Of a stretch of DNA of 64,000 bases, positions 56,801-63,089 are shown piece by piece. The first letter of the stretch is position 1. Every line of letters begins with the position of its first letter. Source of the DNA: Limnomonas spitsbergensis (Eukaryota > Chlorophyta > Chlorophyceae > Chlamydomonadales); NCBI GenBank assembly GCA_037349105.1, contig JAYJMM010000110.1:1984001-2048000 (forward strand), written 5' to 3'. The notes beneath the pieces are model-generated. The model saw only the letters and a program-made list of their open reading frames with translations, searched no databases and was not told the origin of the DNA. The position numbers were made by a program, and so were the translations under genes.

Positions 56801-59800
56801 TACATGTTGTAATGTAAACATGTTGTCCAGATATACAACATGTGTACATTAGATGTACAACATATTTACACCTGATGTACATCAAACAGGTAACTGATGG
56901 CCCAATAGGTGTACTGTTAGCGAAAAACCGAACCCGGAAATGTGGCTGGTGCCACGCACTGTCAGCGCAGAACCCTAACAGGTCAACCTTTAACCTATTT
57001 CACCCTGCAATACTCTCTGGGTACATGCAACTTGGCCAATGCCTGGCTGGGTGGCTCGAAACCCTGAACCCTCAGCCCTAATTGCCCCCCTCAACTGCCA
57101 TGATGTCCTGCATCACCCTCTGCAGTACAATGTGGGTACAAGCAACTTGGTCAATGCCTGGCTGGGTGTCGCGGTCGCCTACGTTGGCGTCGAGTCGCTG
57201 CACATGCTAACGACGACCAGGCCAGGGTGAGTGTGCAGTGGCTTGGGTTCTGCAACGGTCTGGGATGGTCATGGGGTCTGCAACTCCAAACCCTTGACCC
57301 TAAACCATTCACCCTTAATCCTATGGGGTCTGCAACTCTTAACCCTTGACCCTTAACCCTTAGCCCTTAACCCCATGGGGTCTGCAACTCTAAGCCCTCA
57401 AACCTCACACCTACGAGGTCTGCAACTATAAACCCCAAACCCTCAAACCTATGGGGTCTGCAACTCTAAACCCTCAACCCTCAACCCTATGGGGTCTGCA
57501 ACTCTAAACCCTCAAACCTCAAACCTACAAGGTCTGCAACTCTTAACCCTCAAACTTCAAACCAACGAGGTATGCAACTCTAAACCCTCAAACCTACGAG
57601 GTATGCAACTCTAAACCATCAACCGTCAAACCTATGGGGTCTGCAACTATAAACCCTCAAACCTCAATCATATGGGGTCTGCGACTCTGAACCCTTAACC
57701 CTGAACCATATGGGGTCAGCAACTTTAAACCCTCAAACCTATGAGGTCTGCAACTCTAAACCCTCAAACCTACGAGGTCTGCAACTCTAAACCCTCAAAC
57801 CTCAAACCTATGGGGTCATCAACTCTAAACCCTCAAACATCAACCCTATGCTGTCGGCAACTCTAAACCCTCAAACATCAAACCTACGAGGTCTGCAACT
57901 CCAAACCCTAAACCCTCAACCCTATGGGATCTTCAACTCTAAATCCTCAAACCTCAAACATATGGGGTATGCAACTCTAAACCCTCAAACCTCAAACATA
58001 TGGGGTCTGCAACTCTAAACCCTGAAACCAAACACCTATGGGGTATGCAACGGTCTGGGATGGTCATGGGGTCTGAAACTCTTATTCCCGTAACCCTTAA
58101 CCATCATAGCCCCCCTCAACTGCCATCATGTACTGCATCATCCCCGTTTCTAACTAGCCGGCGAACGTAGGCAACGCCCGTTTTTATCGTTCATGACCCT
58201 GTAGTTGCGGTGTATGTGGCTGTTGGCCTGTGGGCTAACGCTCGCACCCTTTCACATATCGGCCGTCAATCAACGGGCGTATTGGTCACCCGCGATTTTC
58301 ATTTCGGCAAACCCTTGCTTTCGCCAAACCCTCTGCGCCAGACCCCGAAAACCCCCTTCGTACGGCGAGGCAAAAGCTTAACTTACGACGTTCGTTATAA
58401 CATACCAATCTTATCAAAATTGCCCCCACCCCCCACCCCCAATTGACGCCAGGTACTGCATCAGCATGTCCCACCTGCTGCGCCTGCCTGCCTTCTGTCG
58501 CGCTTCTTCTGCCCGCCCCACGGCCTCTTACTGGATGGCGGGCAGCCTGTCAGTCAGCTGGAGCAGCTGGATCGGACAGGTGGGGGCAGGCTGGGCAGCC
58601 GTTTATAAAAGCCTTTGGTATAGGTATAATTGATAAGTATCATATTATTCCAATTCATTGGTGTAAAACCCATGGCCTGATAAAGACACAGAATCTTGTT
58701 TTAGCAGCCCCCCAGCTGGCAGTGGGCCCCCCCTCTCCCTGCCCCCCGTTCGGGAGGGGACCTGGCAGTCAGCTGGGTTGGCTGGATTGGGCAGGTAGGG
58801 GCAGGTTGGGCAGCTGGATTGGGCAGGTAGGAGCAGGTATGAAGGAGACTGATTTGGAAGGAAGCTAATAGAAGAAATAAGCTTTGTCTGCAAGGGTGTG
58901 CAAGTGCCCGGTCGTATTTCACGCTGTCCAAATGGGCGGTTTTGTGAAGGTTGTAAGCCCTCCTAAACCCTTAACCCTAATCCCTTGACCTCAAACCCTC
59001 GACGTAGCAAGAGCATGCGCGTCCAGCGGACAGTCCAAATCGTTTTTGTTTTCGTGACTCAGCTACATGTCAGCTATACTCCGACCCCAGGCCGGAGGCA
59101 CCATTTGTGGCCAGGCATGCTGCTTCGTCCATGAAGTGTGGGCCAGTCCAGGCTTGGTCCCGATCAGGCTTTCGGCGGCCGTGGGGCGGCCGGCCAATGG
59201 TGGACTGGTGGCATAAGAAAAAACACTGCCAACTCGTTTTGTTATGATAACCCACCCAGTGCTTCGGCCGGACAGGTTGCTTCCGTACTCCACACCTCAA
59301 GGCTATAAGGCGCATTTTGTTTGTCCTGTGCCACCTGCGCCCTGTTCTCATCCTATCCCATACAGCCTGTTTGTATATTGTTTTGTATATATATATATAT
59401 CTATATATATATATAATTTTTTTTTTTTTTGCTGCGCGCAGATCCTGGCCTGGTCGTTTATCTACGCGTGCAAGTGGCTGTTCGAGTTTTTCCTGGTAGC
59501 TAGGCCGCTTGCAGCTGAGGTGAGAGAGGGATCGATTGAACATTGAATCAAATATCAAAGATCATGTAGTATAACCGGAAAAAGAGCCGTTGAGCGATGC
59601 CAAGCACACCCGTGTAAAATATTCATGATATTTCATGAATATATAGACTGAATATATCATACGTCGTATCCTATTGGCTCACAACAATCAGGGTTGTCCC
59701 CTAAACAATTAGGGTTGTCCCCTAAACAATAAGGGTTGTCCCCTAAACAATAAGGGTTGTCCCCTAAACAATAAGGGTTGTCCCCTAAACAATAAGGGTT

Positions 59801-62800
59801 GTCCCCTAAACAATCAGGGTTGTCCCCTAATCATTCAGGGTTGTCCCCTAAGCAATCAGGGTTGTCCCCTAAGCAATCAGGGTTGTCCCCTAAGCAATCA
59901 GGGTTGTCCCCTAAGCAATCAGGGTTGTCCCCTAAGCAATCAGGGTTGTCCCCTAAGCAATCAGGGTTGTCCCCTAAGCAATCAGGGTTGTCCCCTAAGC
60001 AATCAGGGTTGTCCCCTAAGCAATCAGCGTTGTCCCCTAAGCAATCAGGGTTGTCCCCTAAGCAATCAGGGTTGTCCCCTAAGCAATCAGGGTTGTCCCC
60101 TAAGCAATCAGGGTTGTCCCCTAAGCAATCAGGGTTGTCCCCTAAGCAATCAGGGTTGTCCCCTAAGCAATCAGGGTTGTCCCCTAAGCAATCAGGGTTG
60201 TCCCCTAAGCAATCAGGGTTGTCCCCTAAGCAATCAGGGTTGTCCCCTAAGCAATCAGGGTTGTCCCCTAAGCAATCAGGGTTGTCCCCCAAGCAATCAG
60301 GGTTGTCCCCTAAGCAATCAGGGTTGTCCCCTAAGCAATCAGGGTTGTCCCCGAAGCAATCAGGGGTGTCCCCTAAGCAATCAGGGTTGTCCCCTAAGCA
60401 ATCAGGGTTGTCCCCTAAGCAATTAGGGTTGTCCCCTAAGTAATCAGGGTTGTCCCCTAAGCAATCAGGGATGTTATCTAAACAATTAGGGTTGTCCCCT
60501 ACGCAATCAGGGTTGTCCCCTAAGCAATCAGGGTTGTCCCCTAAGCAATCAGGGTTGTCCCCTAAGCAATCAGGGTTGTCCCCTAAGCAATCAGGGGTGT
60601 CCCCTAAGCAATCAGGGGTGTCCCCTAAGCAATCAGGGTTGTCCCCTAAGCAATCAGGGTTGTCCCCTAAGCAATCAGGGTTGTCCCCTAAGCAATCAGG
60701 GTTGTCCCCTAAGCAATCAGGGTTGTCCCCTAAGCAATCAGGGTTGTCCCCTAAGCAATCAGGGTTGTCCCCTAAGCAATCAGGGTTGTCCCCTAAGCAA
60801 TCAGGGTTGTCCCCTAAGCAATTAGGGTTGTCCCCTAAGCAATCAGGGTTGTCCCCTAAGCAATCAGGGTTGTCCCCTAAGCAATCAGGGTTGTCCCCTA
60901 AGCAATCAGGGTTGTCCCCTAAGCAATTGGGGTTGTCCTCTAAGCAATTGGGGTTGTTCCCTAAGCAATTAGGTTTGTCCCCTAAGCAATTAGGGTTGTC
61001 CCCTAAGCAATCAGGGTTGTCCCCTAAGCAATCAGGGTTGTCCCCTAAGCAATTAGGGTTGTTCCCTAAGCAATCAGGGTTGTCCCCTAAGCAATCAGGG
61101 TTGTCCCCTAAGCAATTGGGGTTGTCCCCTAAGCAATCAGGGGTGTCCCCTAAGCAATCAGGGTTGTCCCCTAAGCAATCAGGGTTGTCCCCTAAGCAAT
61201 CAGGGTTGTCCCCTAAGCAATCAGGGTTGTCCCGTAAGTAATCAGGGTTGTCCCTATATAGTTAGGATAACGAGTACCTGTTAAATAAAAAGGTGTTGAA
61301 GGACATAATGTTGTATTTGTGGTCTGGCTTAGATAAGCCGTCACGCTGCTGCGTTAGGCCTCCCCTGTCTTCTGTCTGTCATTACCTCCCTGACCACTGG
61401 TCAAATGTGCCCCCTTCCCCCTCCCCGTTCATATAAATCCCCTTCTGGATCTGGATCTGGCAGATCCGCAGAATCCTGAAATTCAACAACTGCAACATAC
61501 CCCACCTCGGGAAGAGCTGCCTCAACATGAACTGGCTGCTGGTGATCGTGACGGTGGTGCCCTTCTTCTATCTTGTCATGGTCGATGGCATGATCATGTA
61601 CCACGTAAGTGGCTTTAGGGATTAAAGTTAAGGTAAGTCAGTGGGGACACCTGCTTCAACATGAACTGGCTGCCGTTGATCGTGACAGTGGTGCCCTTCC
61701 CTCTTCCTAGTGATGATCGACGGTATGCTCATGTACCACGTAAGAGGGTCGAGGGATAAGGGATAAGGGTTTAGGGATGAGGGTTTAGGGGAGTCAGTGA
61801 GGCAAGTGGATTTTCCCCACACCAGCACAAGGATGCTTGGGTCTTTGAATATAAGATTTAAATATTGAAAAATACCCGTTCAGGACTAGGGCTAGGGTTA
61901 AGGTTTAGGGCTAGGGTTGTGGGGTTAGGGCTCCTACCCTTAACCCGAAACTCTGAACCCTTAACCCTGAGGGTGGCTAGCGCCTGGAGATGTGAGGGGC
62001 TGATGCAATTCCATTTTTCCGGAGGCTGGGGGCCAGTTAGCAACCAAATAGTTCGAGCAGGGGCGCAAAATTGAATAATGACTTCGTCCTAAGTCCGTTA
62101 TGCCCTAGTTACTAAGCGTCAACTGAAATTCAAATTCAAGTCTGGAATTCGAATATGCCCCCCCCCCCCCATTCCAGGGTTATCTGTCCCTTTACTGCCT
62201 GGTGTCGGGCTGGTTTCCCCGAAGATGTGTCAAGCTGCCACAATGGGAGGAGATGGTGTCCCTATTCCATTTTGCTCCCAAGAGGTGGTGGAAGAAGTGA
62301 GTGAATTGGGCGGTGCAGTCTTTGGTGAAGTTTTTGGGCTGCGGTTTCTGGAGAAGTATTTGGTGGCTATTTTTTACCTAAACCCTTAACCCTAAACAAG
62401 GCTGTTTTTTTTGTGACATGTGATCTATTTACTGTCCAGCGGAGCAGCACATTTGATGTGTGTGACAGGGCTGACCATACCGGCAGATGCTTGAGCATTT
62501 TCTCCAGAGTGAAACAAGCTAGCAGCAGAGACCTGTGCCTCCCATGAGGTGGTTGACGTCAGTGAATACAAAAATTTAATTCAGGAAATGAATAATAATA
62601 AATAATAATAATAATAATATGGAAAAAGGTCTGAAGCGTGGATTAAGAAAGCCACCGGTGTATTGCATTGCACTGAATCACAGAATCAAATAATCACATA
62701 ATTAGAAGACCATATAATGACTGAGTCACAGAATGACATAATCAGAAACTTACAGAATCGCAGAACCAGAAAATCACAAAATGACATCACAGGATCATAA

Positions 62801-63089
62801 AATCTTAGAATACAAAATCACACAATCACTGCCTGCACCTGTCATTGTCTGTATATGTTTGCTGGTCTGTTCCTTACGCTGAACCCTTAATTCTAGCCCT
62901 ATCTACCTTTGCTGGTCTGGTGCTTGTGAACCCTAAACCCTAAATCCCTTTGATGATCTGGTGCTTGTGAACCCTAAACCCTAAATCCCTTTGCTGGTCT
63001 GGTGCTTGTGAATCAGGTGTGTCTCCCCCTACGCCCGCGTGTCTAACCTGCGGAGGTACAGTGAAAACAACAGTCTGGAGGCTCCGCAG
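21579..63089 (+). CDS. 1,3-beta-glucan (callose) synthase, GT48, amino-terminal half, 22 exons, continues past window
   Basis: Exons: 21579-21689, 21812-21949, 23652-23825, 24993-25126, 38198-38302, 39829-39962, 41498-41694, 42630-42731, 43043-43195, 43885-43965, 45574-45669, 46445-46626, 51132-51204, 52239-52402, 52926-53066, 55153-55270, 57126-57226, 58453-58579, 59442-59519, 61464-61604, 62178-62296, 63017-63089. Phases chain without error to 914 codons. Key matches to plant callose synthases and yeast FKS1: VARLFGFQAFN, LYLLIWTGEAANVRHMPE (exons 6-7), ITPLFLLLVQE, YRLGYDDVNE, KTHIEHRTWLAVYRAYHRVF (exons 12-13), then the first membrane-helix cluster. The enzyme polymerises UDP-glucose into callose at the plasma membrane; the catalytic GT48 domain must lie downstream. 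The first exon(s) and ATG are not found. Exon 1 is the weakest: it needs a GC donor (CAG|GCGTTA), or a donor at 21654. Coding is under 7% of the span. Confidence 0.88.
22010..23650 (+). repeat. poly-C minisatellite (CATGCATCCACC with C runs), with acceptor-like units
   Basis: About 75 units of CCATGCATCCACC with C runs of 3 to 14, interspersed with TCCACCAGGACTTTGTATCC. That variant matches the real exon 3 acceptor region (TCCACCAG|GACTATGCACC at 23652). Length changes in C runs shift frames, so long frames exist in every phase; none is considered a gene. The complementary strand is strongly G-quadruplex prone. Confidence 0.9.
23826..24075 (+). repeat. three echoes of glucan synthase exon 3 end with donor
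   Basis: Copies of CACAATGACCTCATTCACGC, TACYGTGTGGCAG|GT appear at about 23885, 23968 and 24033, separated by telomere-like GGGTTTAGGG text. One keeps GCAG|GTAAAG; the others have drifted. Confidence 0.8.
24146..24218. repeat. perfect 33-bp inverted repeat with 7-nt loop
   Basis: The arms 24146-24178 and 24186-24218 are exact reverse complements (left arm GGAGCACATGCCCTGCCC... , right arm ...GGGCAGGGCATGTGCTCC) around TTTGTGC. In the intron transcript it would form a 33-bp perfect hairpin. It lies in intron 3 of the glucan synthase gene. Confidence 0.95.
24448..24990 (+). repeat. D1 copies and duplicated 3' intron end of exon 4
   Basis: Two D1-type stretches (24448-24560 and 24640-24820) surround repeated TGGCACCTGCCAGCAGCC...GGTCTATCCTCT blocks at about 24574 and 24931. 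At 24848-24905 CAG|GTGTCTCGTCTCTTTGGC and ACAAGACGTCCA echo the start of exon 4 (24993). Confidence 0.65.
24993..41694 (+). CDS. glucan synthase exons 4-7: FKS1-domain start
   Basis: Exon 4 encodes VARLFGFQAFNKTSMDLKLQ (the FGFQ-N motif of callose synthases). Exon 5 encodes HQQNNLVAPKSPDEALAQC and LHCTIFNAYETGW. Exon 6 encodes KIYPSDNTHLLLCELS and LYLLIWTG. Exon 7 begins EAANVRHMPEAMWFLYWTC and ends CRNKHK. Split codons (R, W, E) are correctly rebuilt across the three introns with phases 2, 2 and 1. The introns are 13,071, 1,526 and 1,535 bp. The first is almost wholly satellite. Confidence 0.9.
25127..25440 (+). other. 5' part of the 13-kb intron
   Basis: This is unique and low-complexity intron DNA after the exon 4 donor, including short telomere-like CCCTAAACCCT text near 25390. 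No gene is seen. Confidence 0.5.
25441..37310 (+). repeat. 11.9-kb satellite of 27-bp and 40-bp units with 3.1-kb higher-order repeat
   Basis: The base unit is CCTAGCCCTGGTTAAGCC plus TGTCCCTGG (27 bp). A 13-bp module (CCTTCTACTGTGG, CCTTCTAATGTGG or CCCTCTACTGTGG) is optionally added to make 40 bp. The unit has TAG and TAA, so no long frame exists. Rare variants mark a higher-order duplication: TTAATCCTGTCC at 28059 and 31159, CTATGGCC at 29979 and 33079, and TGTCCAAGGCC at 31086 and 34186 all differ by 3,100 bp. So 28021-31120 and 31121-34220 are near-identical tandem blocks. It lies inside one intron of the glucan synthase gene. Confidence 0.95.
37380..38190 (+). repeat. decaying 12-25 bp repeats (GCCTGTTACAAGCC) and TAGCCCTCTCAAAT repeats
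   Basis: The satellite passes into irregular CTGTTACAAGCCCGTTACAA units (37380-37730), then TTTGTAGCCCTCTCAAAT units (38000-38160). At about 37897-37930, CACAGGCATGAACAGAACAC, CTTGGTGGCTCCC echoes the start of exon 5 (38198). Confidence 0.7.
38410..38590 (+). repeat. CCGTACCGT(CTGA) simple repeat
   Basis: Short units of GACCGTACCGTACCGTCT and variants occur. Similar ACCGTA-rich text lies at 21425-21580, just before exon 1, and at 39740-39800, before exon 6. Confidence 0.75.
38680..39195 (+). repeat. D1 copy followed by GCTGAATCATGGGCTGGTA repeats
   Basis: 38680-39000 matches D1, with two leading GTGCGTCAGCTAC blocks. 39075-39195 is an 18-bp array of TAGCTGAATCRTGGGCTGG with about seven copies. 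The remaining part to 39828 is intron without a gene, with TTTAGGG-type text near 39690. Confidence 0.65.
40310..41295 (+). repeat. GC-rich minisatellite: 18-bp core plus (TGCCCC)n, about 22 units
   Basis: Each unit is TGCAACCGTGCCATCGAG followed by four to seven TGCCCC hexamers (often 48 bp in total). Every length is a multiple of six. Hence five very long frames on both strands are open throughout; none has a domain and the block sits in intron 6 of the glucan synthase gene. Confidence 0.92.
41374..41422 (+). repeat. echo of glucan synthase exon 7 start (124-bp tandem duplication)
   Basis: CAG|AGGCTGCCAATGTGCGTC and ACATGCCTGAGGCCACGTGG copy the first about 48 bp of exon 7. The duplication includes about 75 bp of preceding intron, giving a 124-bp spacing. 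Splicing here would reach a stop (AACTGA) after about 29 codons, so 41498 must be the productive acceptor. Confidence 0.85.
41700..42340 (+). repeat. repeats GGCATAGGGTTCAGAATATA and about 53-bp AGGGTTTAATACCCTAAAAC units
   Basis: 41700-41800 has about four 21-bp units. 42050-42300 has five units of AGGGTTTAATACCCTAAAAC, AGGATAAGCCTAGTTA, built from telomere-like text. Blocks 41990-42060 and 42368-42440 are about 75-bp direct repeats (GGTGGGACCTCYGGCTG...). All lie in intron 7. Confidence 0.8.
42630..45669 (+). CDS. glucan synthase exons 8-11: cytosolic segment with ITPL and YDDVNE
   Basis: Exon 8 (ELIAASRSSGV...LSAEHTQ), exon 9 (KLKDVETAAKQGGG...ITPLFLLLVQE), exon 10 (MDELSMEEACYRLGYDDVNE...CNKEI) and exon 11 (VHATLALLGVEKELSKEG...FSALA) are all phase 0. 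ITPL and YDDVNE correspond to the VITPxY and YDDxNE motifs conserved in this family. The exon 11 acceptor is CCCGAAG, a less usual AAG. Confidence 0.85.
43200..43884 (+). other. intron 9: degenerate telomere-like DNA and exon 10 echo
   Basis: ACCCTAAACCCT/AACCCTTTGCTCAG text fills the intron. At 43746-43785 CAG|ATGGATGAGCTGCACATG, then GAGGAGGCCTGCTACCGC, copies the start of exon 10 but runs into TAA, so the acceptor at 43885 must be used. Confidence 0.75.
44094..44750 (+). repeat. 52-bp tandem repeat, about 12 copies
   Basis: Units of GGGCGTGTCAGGCATGGACG, CGGGGTGTGATGATGGG, TGTAATGGGTGTAAT are almost identical. It lies in intron 10, downstream of a small echo of the exon 10 donor at 44024-44050 (AAGGAGATT|GTGAG). 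The period of 52 rotates frames. Confidence 0.92.
45110..45255 (+). repeat. GTGATGATGGGT simple repeats
   Basis: Irregular GTGATGATGGGTGTGATGGG units are related in motif to the 52-bp array upstream. Confidence 0.7.
45770..46230 (+). repeat. D1 copy and 14-bp GATAGGTTGTAGCT repeats
   Basis: D1 blocks flank an unrelated stretch at 45830-45960, so this copy may carry an insertion. 46128-46230 is an array of seven GTTGTACCTGATAG/GTTGTAGCTGAGAG units. Confidence 0.6.
46445..59519 (+). CDS. glucan synthase exons 12-19: first transmembrane cluster
   Basis: Exon 12 ends KTHIEHRTW, rebuilt with exon 13 (LAVYRAYHRVFQVNLTAF) to match the family block before the first helix. Exon 14 holds MDWRAISSAIITHAF, exon 15 a charged loop (ADGKERPVTLPYCKDI), and exon 16 a hydrophobic helix (FGFVEWWILLFGVTLLFGLQ). 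Exon 17 has NLVNAWLGVAVAYVGV, exon 18 SYWMAGSLSVSWSSWIGQ, and exon 19 LAWSFIYACKWLFEFFLVA, then RPL as in the family pattern KxxFxYxVxIxPL. Phases 2, 0, 2, 2, 0, 2, 0, 0 chain correctly. The exon 15 donor is CCAGT|GTGAGG. Confidence 0.87.
46743..47345 (+). repeat. exon 12 donor echo, TTCAGCTACA repeats and a D1 copy
   Basis: CACAGGACCTG|GTGAGAGAAG at about 46746 copies the exon 12 5' splice site (46626). TCAGCTACACTTCAGCTACA decamers run to about 47100. 47240-47345 is a D1 remnant. Confidence 0.6.
47350..48050 (+). repeat. telomere-like intron filler
   Basis: CCCTAAA heptamers (perfect at 47357-47390) decay into CCCTGAACC and CCCTTAACC forms. A CTTTTC(T)GTCAGCCCTGAAA block recurs three to four times at 47790-48010. 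No exon is expected because exons 12 and 13 join in phase. Confidence 0.75.
48123..50470 (+). repeat. 41-bp tandem repeat, about 57 copies
   Basis: The unit is CCTCCTGCACCTCATCCCAC, TGTATCTCTGTGCCCCTCTCC with few variants (CTACC, CCTCC). Because 41 is not a multiple of three and the unit lacks stops in all three plus frames, three overlapping frames of over 750 codons result; they are not genes. It lies in intron 12. Confidence 0.95.
50578..51105 (+). repeat. homogeneous 7-bp array CCCTTGA (about 75 copies)
   Basis: It starts as CCCTGAA, becomes CCTTGAA (about 50600-50715) and then CCCTTGA with only scattered GGC, ATC and similar changes. It looks like a telomere-type heptamer that mutated and was re-amplified as new units. 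It ends 27 bp before the exon 13 acceptor. Confidence 0.92.
51205..51810 (+). repeat. AT-rich intron part, D2 copy 2 and TACCGGTATGTAG repeats
   Basis: 51230-51360 holds AATTAA-type repeats. 51418-51520 is D2, with perfect outer arms AAGCTGCGC (51434) and GCGCAGCTT (51472). 51693-51765 has six units of ACCGGTATGTAGT, each with the palindrome TACCGGTA or a variant. Confidence 0.75.
51815..52175 (+). repeat. 35-bp array seeded by the exon 14 acceptor, plus a diverged echo
   Basis: Five to six units of CCCACCCAGGCGCTGCCCCG, TTATGGATTCCTTCC resemble the true acceptor (CTCCCAG|TCGCTGTCCCCCA, TGGACTGG at 52239). A longer diverged copy at 52131-52170 (CAG|GCGCTGTCCTCTGAGGAG, TGGAAGGCCATT) also matches the exon start. 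Each copy retains AG. Confidence 0.75.
52403..52800 (+). repeat. CCCTCAA/CCCTTAA heptamer filler
   Basis: Degenerate telomere-type heptamers dominated by AACCCTC lie in intron 14. No gene is seen. Confidence 0.85.
53067..53430 (+). repeat. three echoes of exon 15 donor
   Basis: Copies of GAGAGGCCGGCRTCCCCCTG, AAACCAGT|GTAAGT end near 53227, 53321 and 53425, in telomere-like filler. Two have the stronger donor GTAAGT. They support the exon 15 donor at 53066. Confidence 0.8.
53570..53668 (+). repeat. dispersed structured element D2, copy 3
   Basis: AAGAAAGAAAGCTATGCCC, TGTGGGCGGCG and GCAGCACAGCCTGGGTC, then GCCACGGCCGCTCCGTTAAG, align with copies at 12677 and 51418. Confidence 0.7.
53690..55152 (+). 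repeat. intron 15: telomere-like filler with exon 16 acceptor echoes and one unique island
   Basis: CTAAACCCTCTTAACCCT text dominates. CCCTCCAG|TTCCAACTCTTTGC (54198) and CCCTCCAG|GTCCACATCTCTGC (54249) echo the exon 16 start (CCCTCCAG|GTCCAAGTCTCTGC). 54530-54740 is a compositionally distinct unique island with no gene recognised. Confidence 0.75.
55271..56160 (+). repeat. exon 16 end echoes and GGTGGGCAAG repeats
   Basis: Diverged copies of the exon 16 3' half with donor lie at about 55345-55420, 55478-55548, 55611-55662 and 55733-55783 (TGGTGGATTCTGCTCTTTAG and similar). 55800-56140 holds repeats of GGTGGGCAAGCAGGGGGG, CGTGCAAGGTGT. Open frames here are repeat-derived. Confidence 0.75.
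56690..56890. repeat. ACATGTTGTAATGTAC palindromic repeats
   Basis: About ten short units of TGTACACATGTTG and its near-palindromic partners give strong local self-complementarity. The part from 56160 to 56690 is unique intron DNA. Confidence 0.75.
57005..57060 (+). repeat. echo of exon 17 start
   Basis: CACCCTGCAATACTCTCTGG, GTACATGCAACTTGGCCAAT, GCCTGGCTGGGTGGC copies exon 17 (57126) with its acceptor context. Confidence 0.8.
57265..58090 (+). repeat. about 36-40 bp repeats ATGGGGTCTGCAACTCTAAA
   Basis: About 20 units of YATGGGGTCTGCAACTCTAA, ACCCTCAAACCTCAAACC lie in intron 17. The first unit sits next to the donor (GGGATGGTCATGGGGTCTGC), and the array ends with the same GGTCTGGGATGGTCATGGGG text at 58050. 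Confidence 0.85.
58140..58440. other. unique intron island of mixed composition
   Basis: A non-repetitive block with frequent CG dinucleotides sits between repeat filler and the exon 18 acceptor. Short frames exist but none is convincing. It may be an insertion. Confidence 0.3.
58763..58832 (+). repeat. two echoes of exon 18 donor
   Basis: CAGTCAGCTGGGTTGGCTGG, ATTGGGCAG|GTAGGGGCAGG and GCAGCTGGATTGGGCAG|GTA copy the exon 18 end (GGATCGGACAG|GTGGGGGCAGG at 58579). Confidence 0.75.
59055..59215 (+). repeat. dispersed repeat D1 copy
   Basis: This is a well preserved copy: GTGACTCAGCTACATGTCAG, CCAGGCCGGAGGC, GGCCAGTCCAGGCTTGGTCC, TTTCGGCGGCCG, CCAATGGTGG. It is followed by a (TA)n/T12 tract that serves as the polypyrimidine region of exon 19. 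Confidence 0.65.
59685..61255 (+). repeat. 21-bp tandem repeat, about 74 copies
   Basis: Units of GGGTTGTCCCCTAAGCAATC(A) are very uniform in the centre. Early units have AAACAAT, and late units have AATTGGG. Being seven codons long, the array stays open on both strands (reading SPKQSGL and CLGDNPD), but it sits in intron 19 and the plus frame is broken by TAA at 60441. Confidence 0.95.
61464..63089 (+). CDS. glucan synthase exons 20-22: last helix of cluster and linker toward the catalytic domain
   Basis: Exon 20 has NMNWLLVIVTVVPFFYLVMV then DGMIMYH, fitting the family helix before the (Y/F)(M/V)DxQIWY motif. Exon 21 begins GYLSLYCLVSGWFPRR and ends FAPKRWWKK. Exon 22 gives CVSPYARVSNLRRYSENN and ends phase 0 at CAG|GTCAAA. 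The next exon is beyond 64000; the remaining 910 bp are intron. Confidence 0.8.
61634..61745 (+). repeat. echo of exon 20 end with donor
   Basis: TTCAACATGAACTGGCTGCC, GTTGATCGTGACAGTGGTGC ... ATGTACCACGTAAGAGG copies the last about 90 bp of exon 20 and its donor, with frame-breaking changes. Confidence 0.9.
62560..62830 (+). repeat. AT-rich repeats AATCACAGAATCAAA and AAT triplets
   Basis: A short (AATA)n tract at 62590-62625 is followed by 10-14 bp irregular units of ATCACAGAATCA. Confidence 0.75.
62900..63016 (+). repeat. three copies of the 3' end of intron 21
   Basis: TTTGCTGGTCTGGTGCTTGT, GAACCCTAAACCCTAAATCCC repeats at about 62909, 62949 and 62989. The last copy reads GTGAATCAG and serves as the exon 22 acceptor. 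Confidence 0.75.

Noticed and set aside
59799..61241. SPKQSGL heptapeptide-repeat genes
   Set aside because: It is a 21-bp intron array with an interrupting TAA; exons 19 and 20 join correctly around it.
59685..61255. CRISPR array
   Set aside because: Direct tandem units with no unique spacers, in eukaryotic intron DNA. The same applies to the 41-bp and 52-bp arrays.
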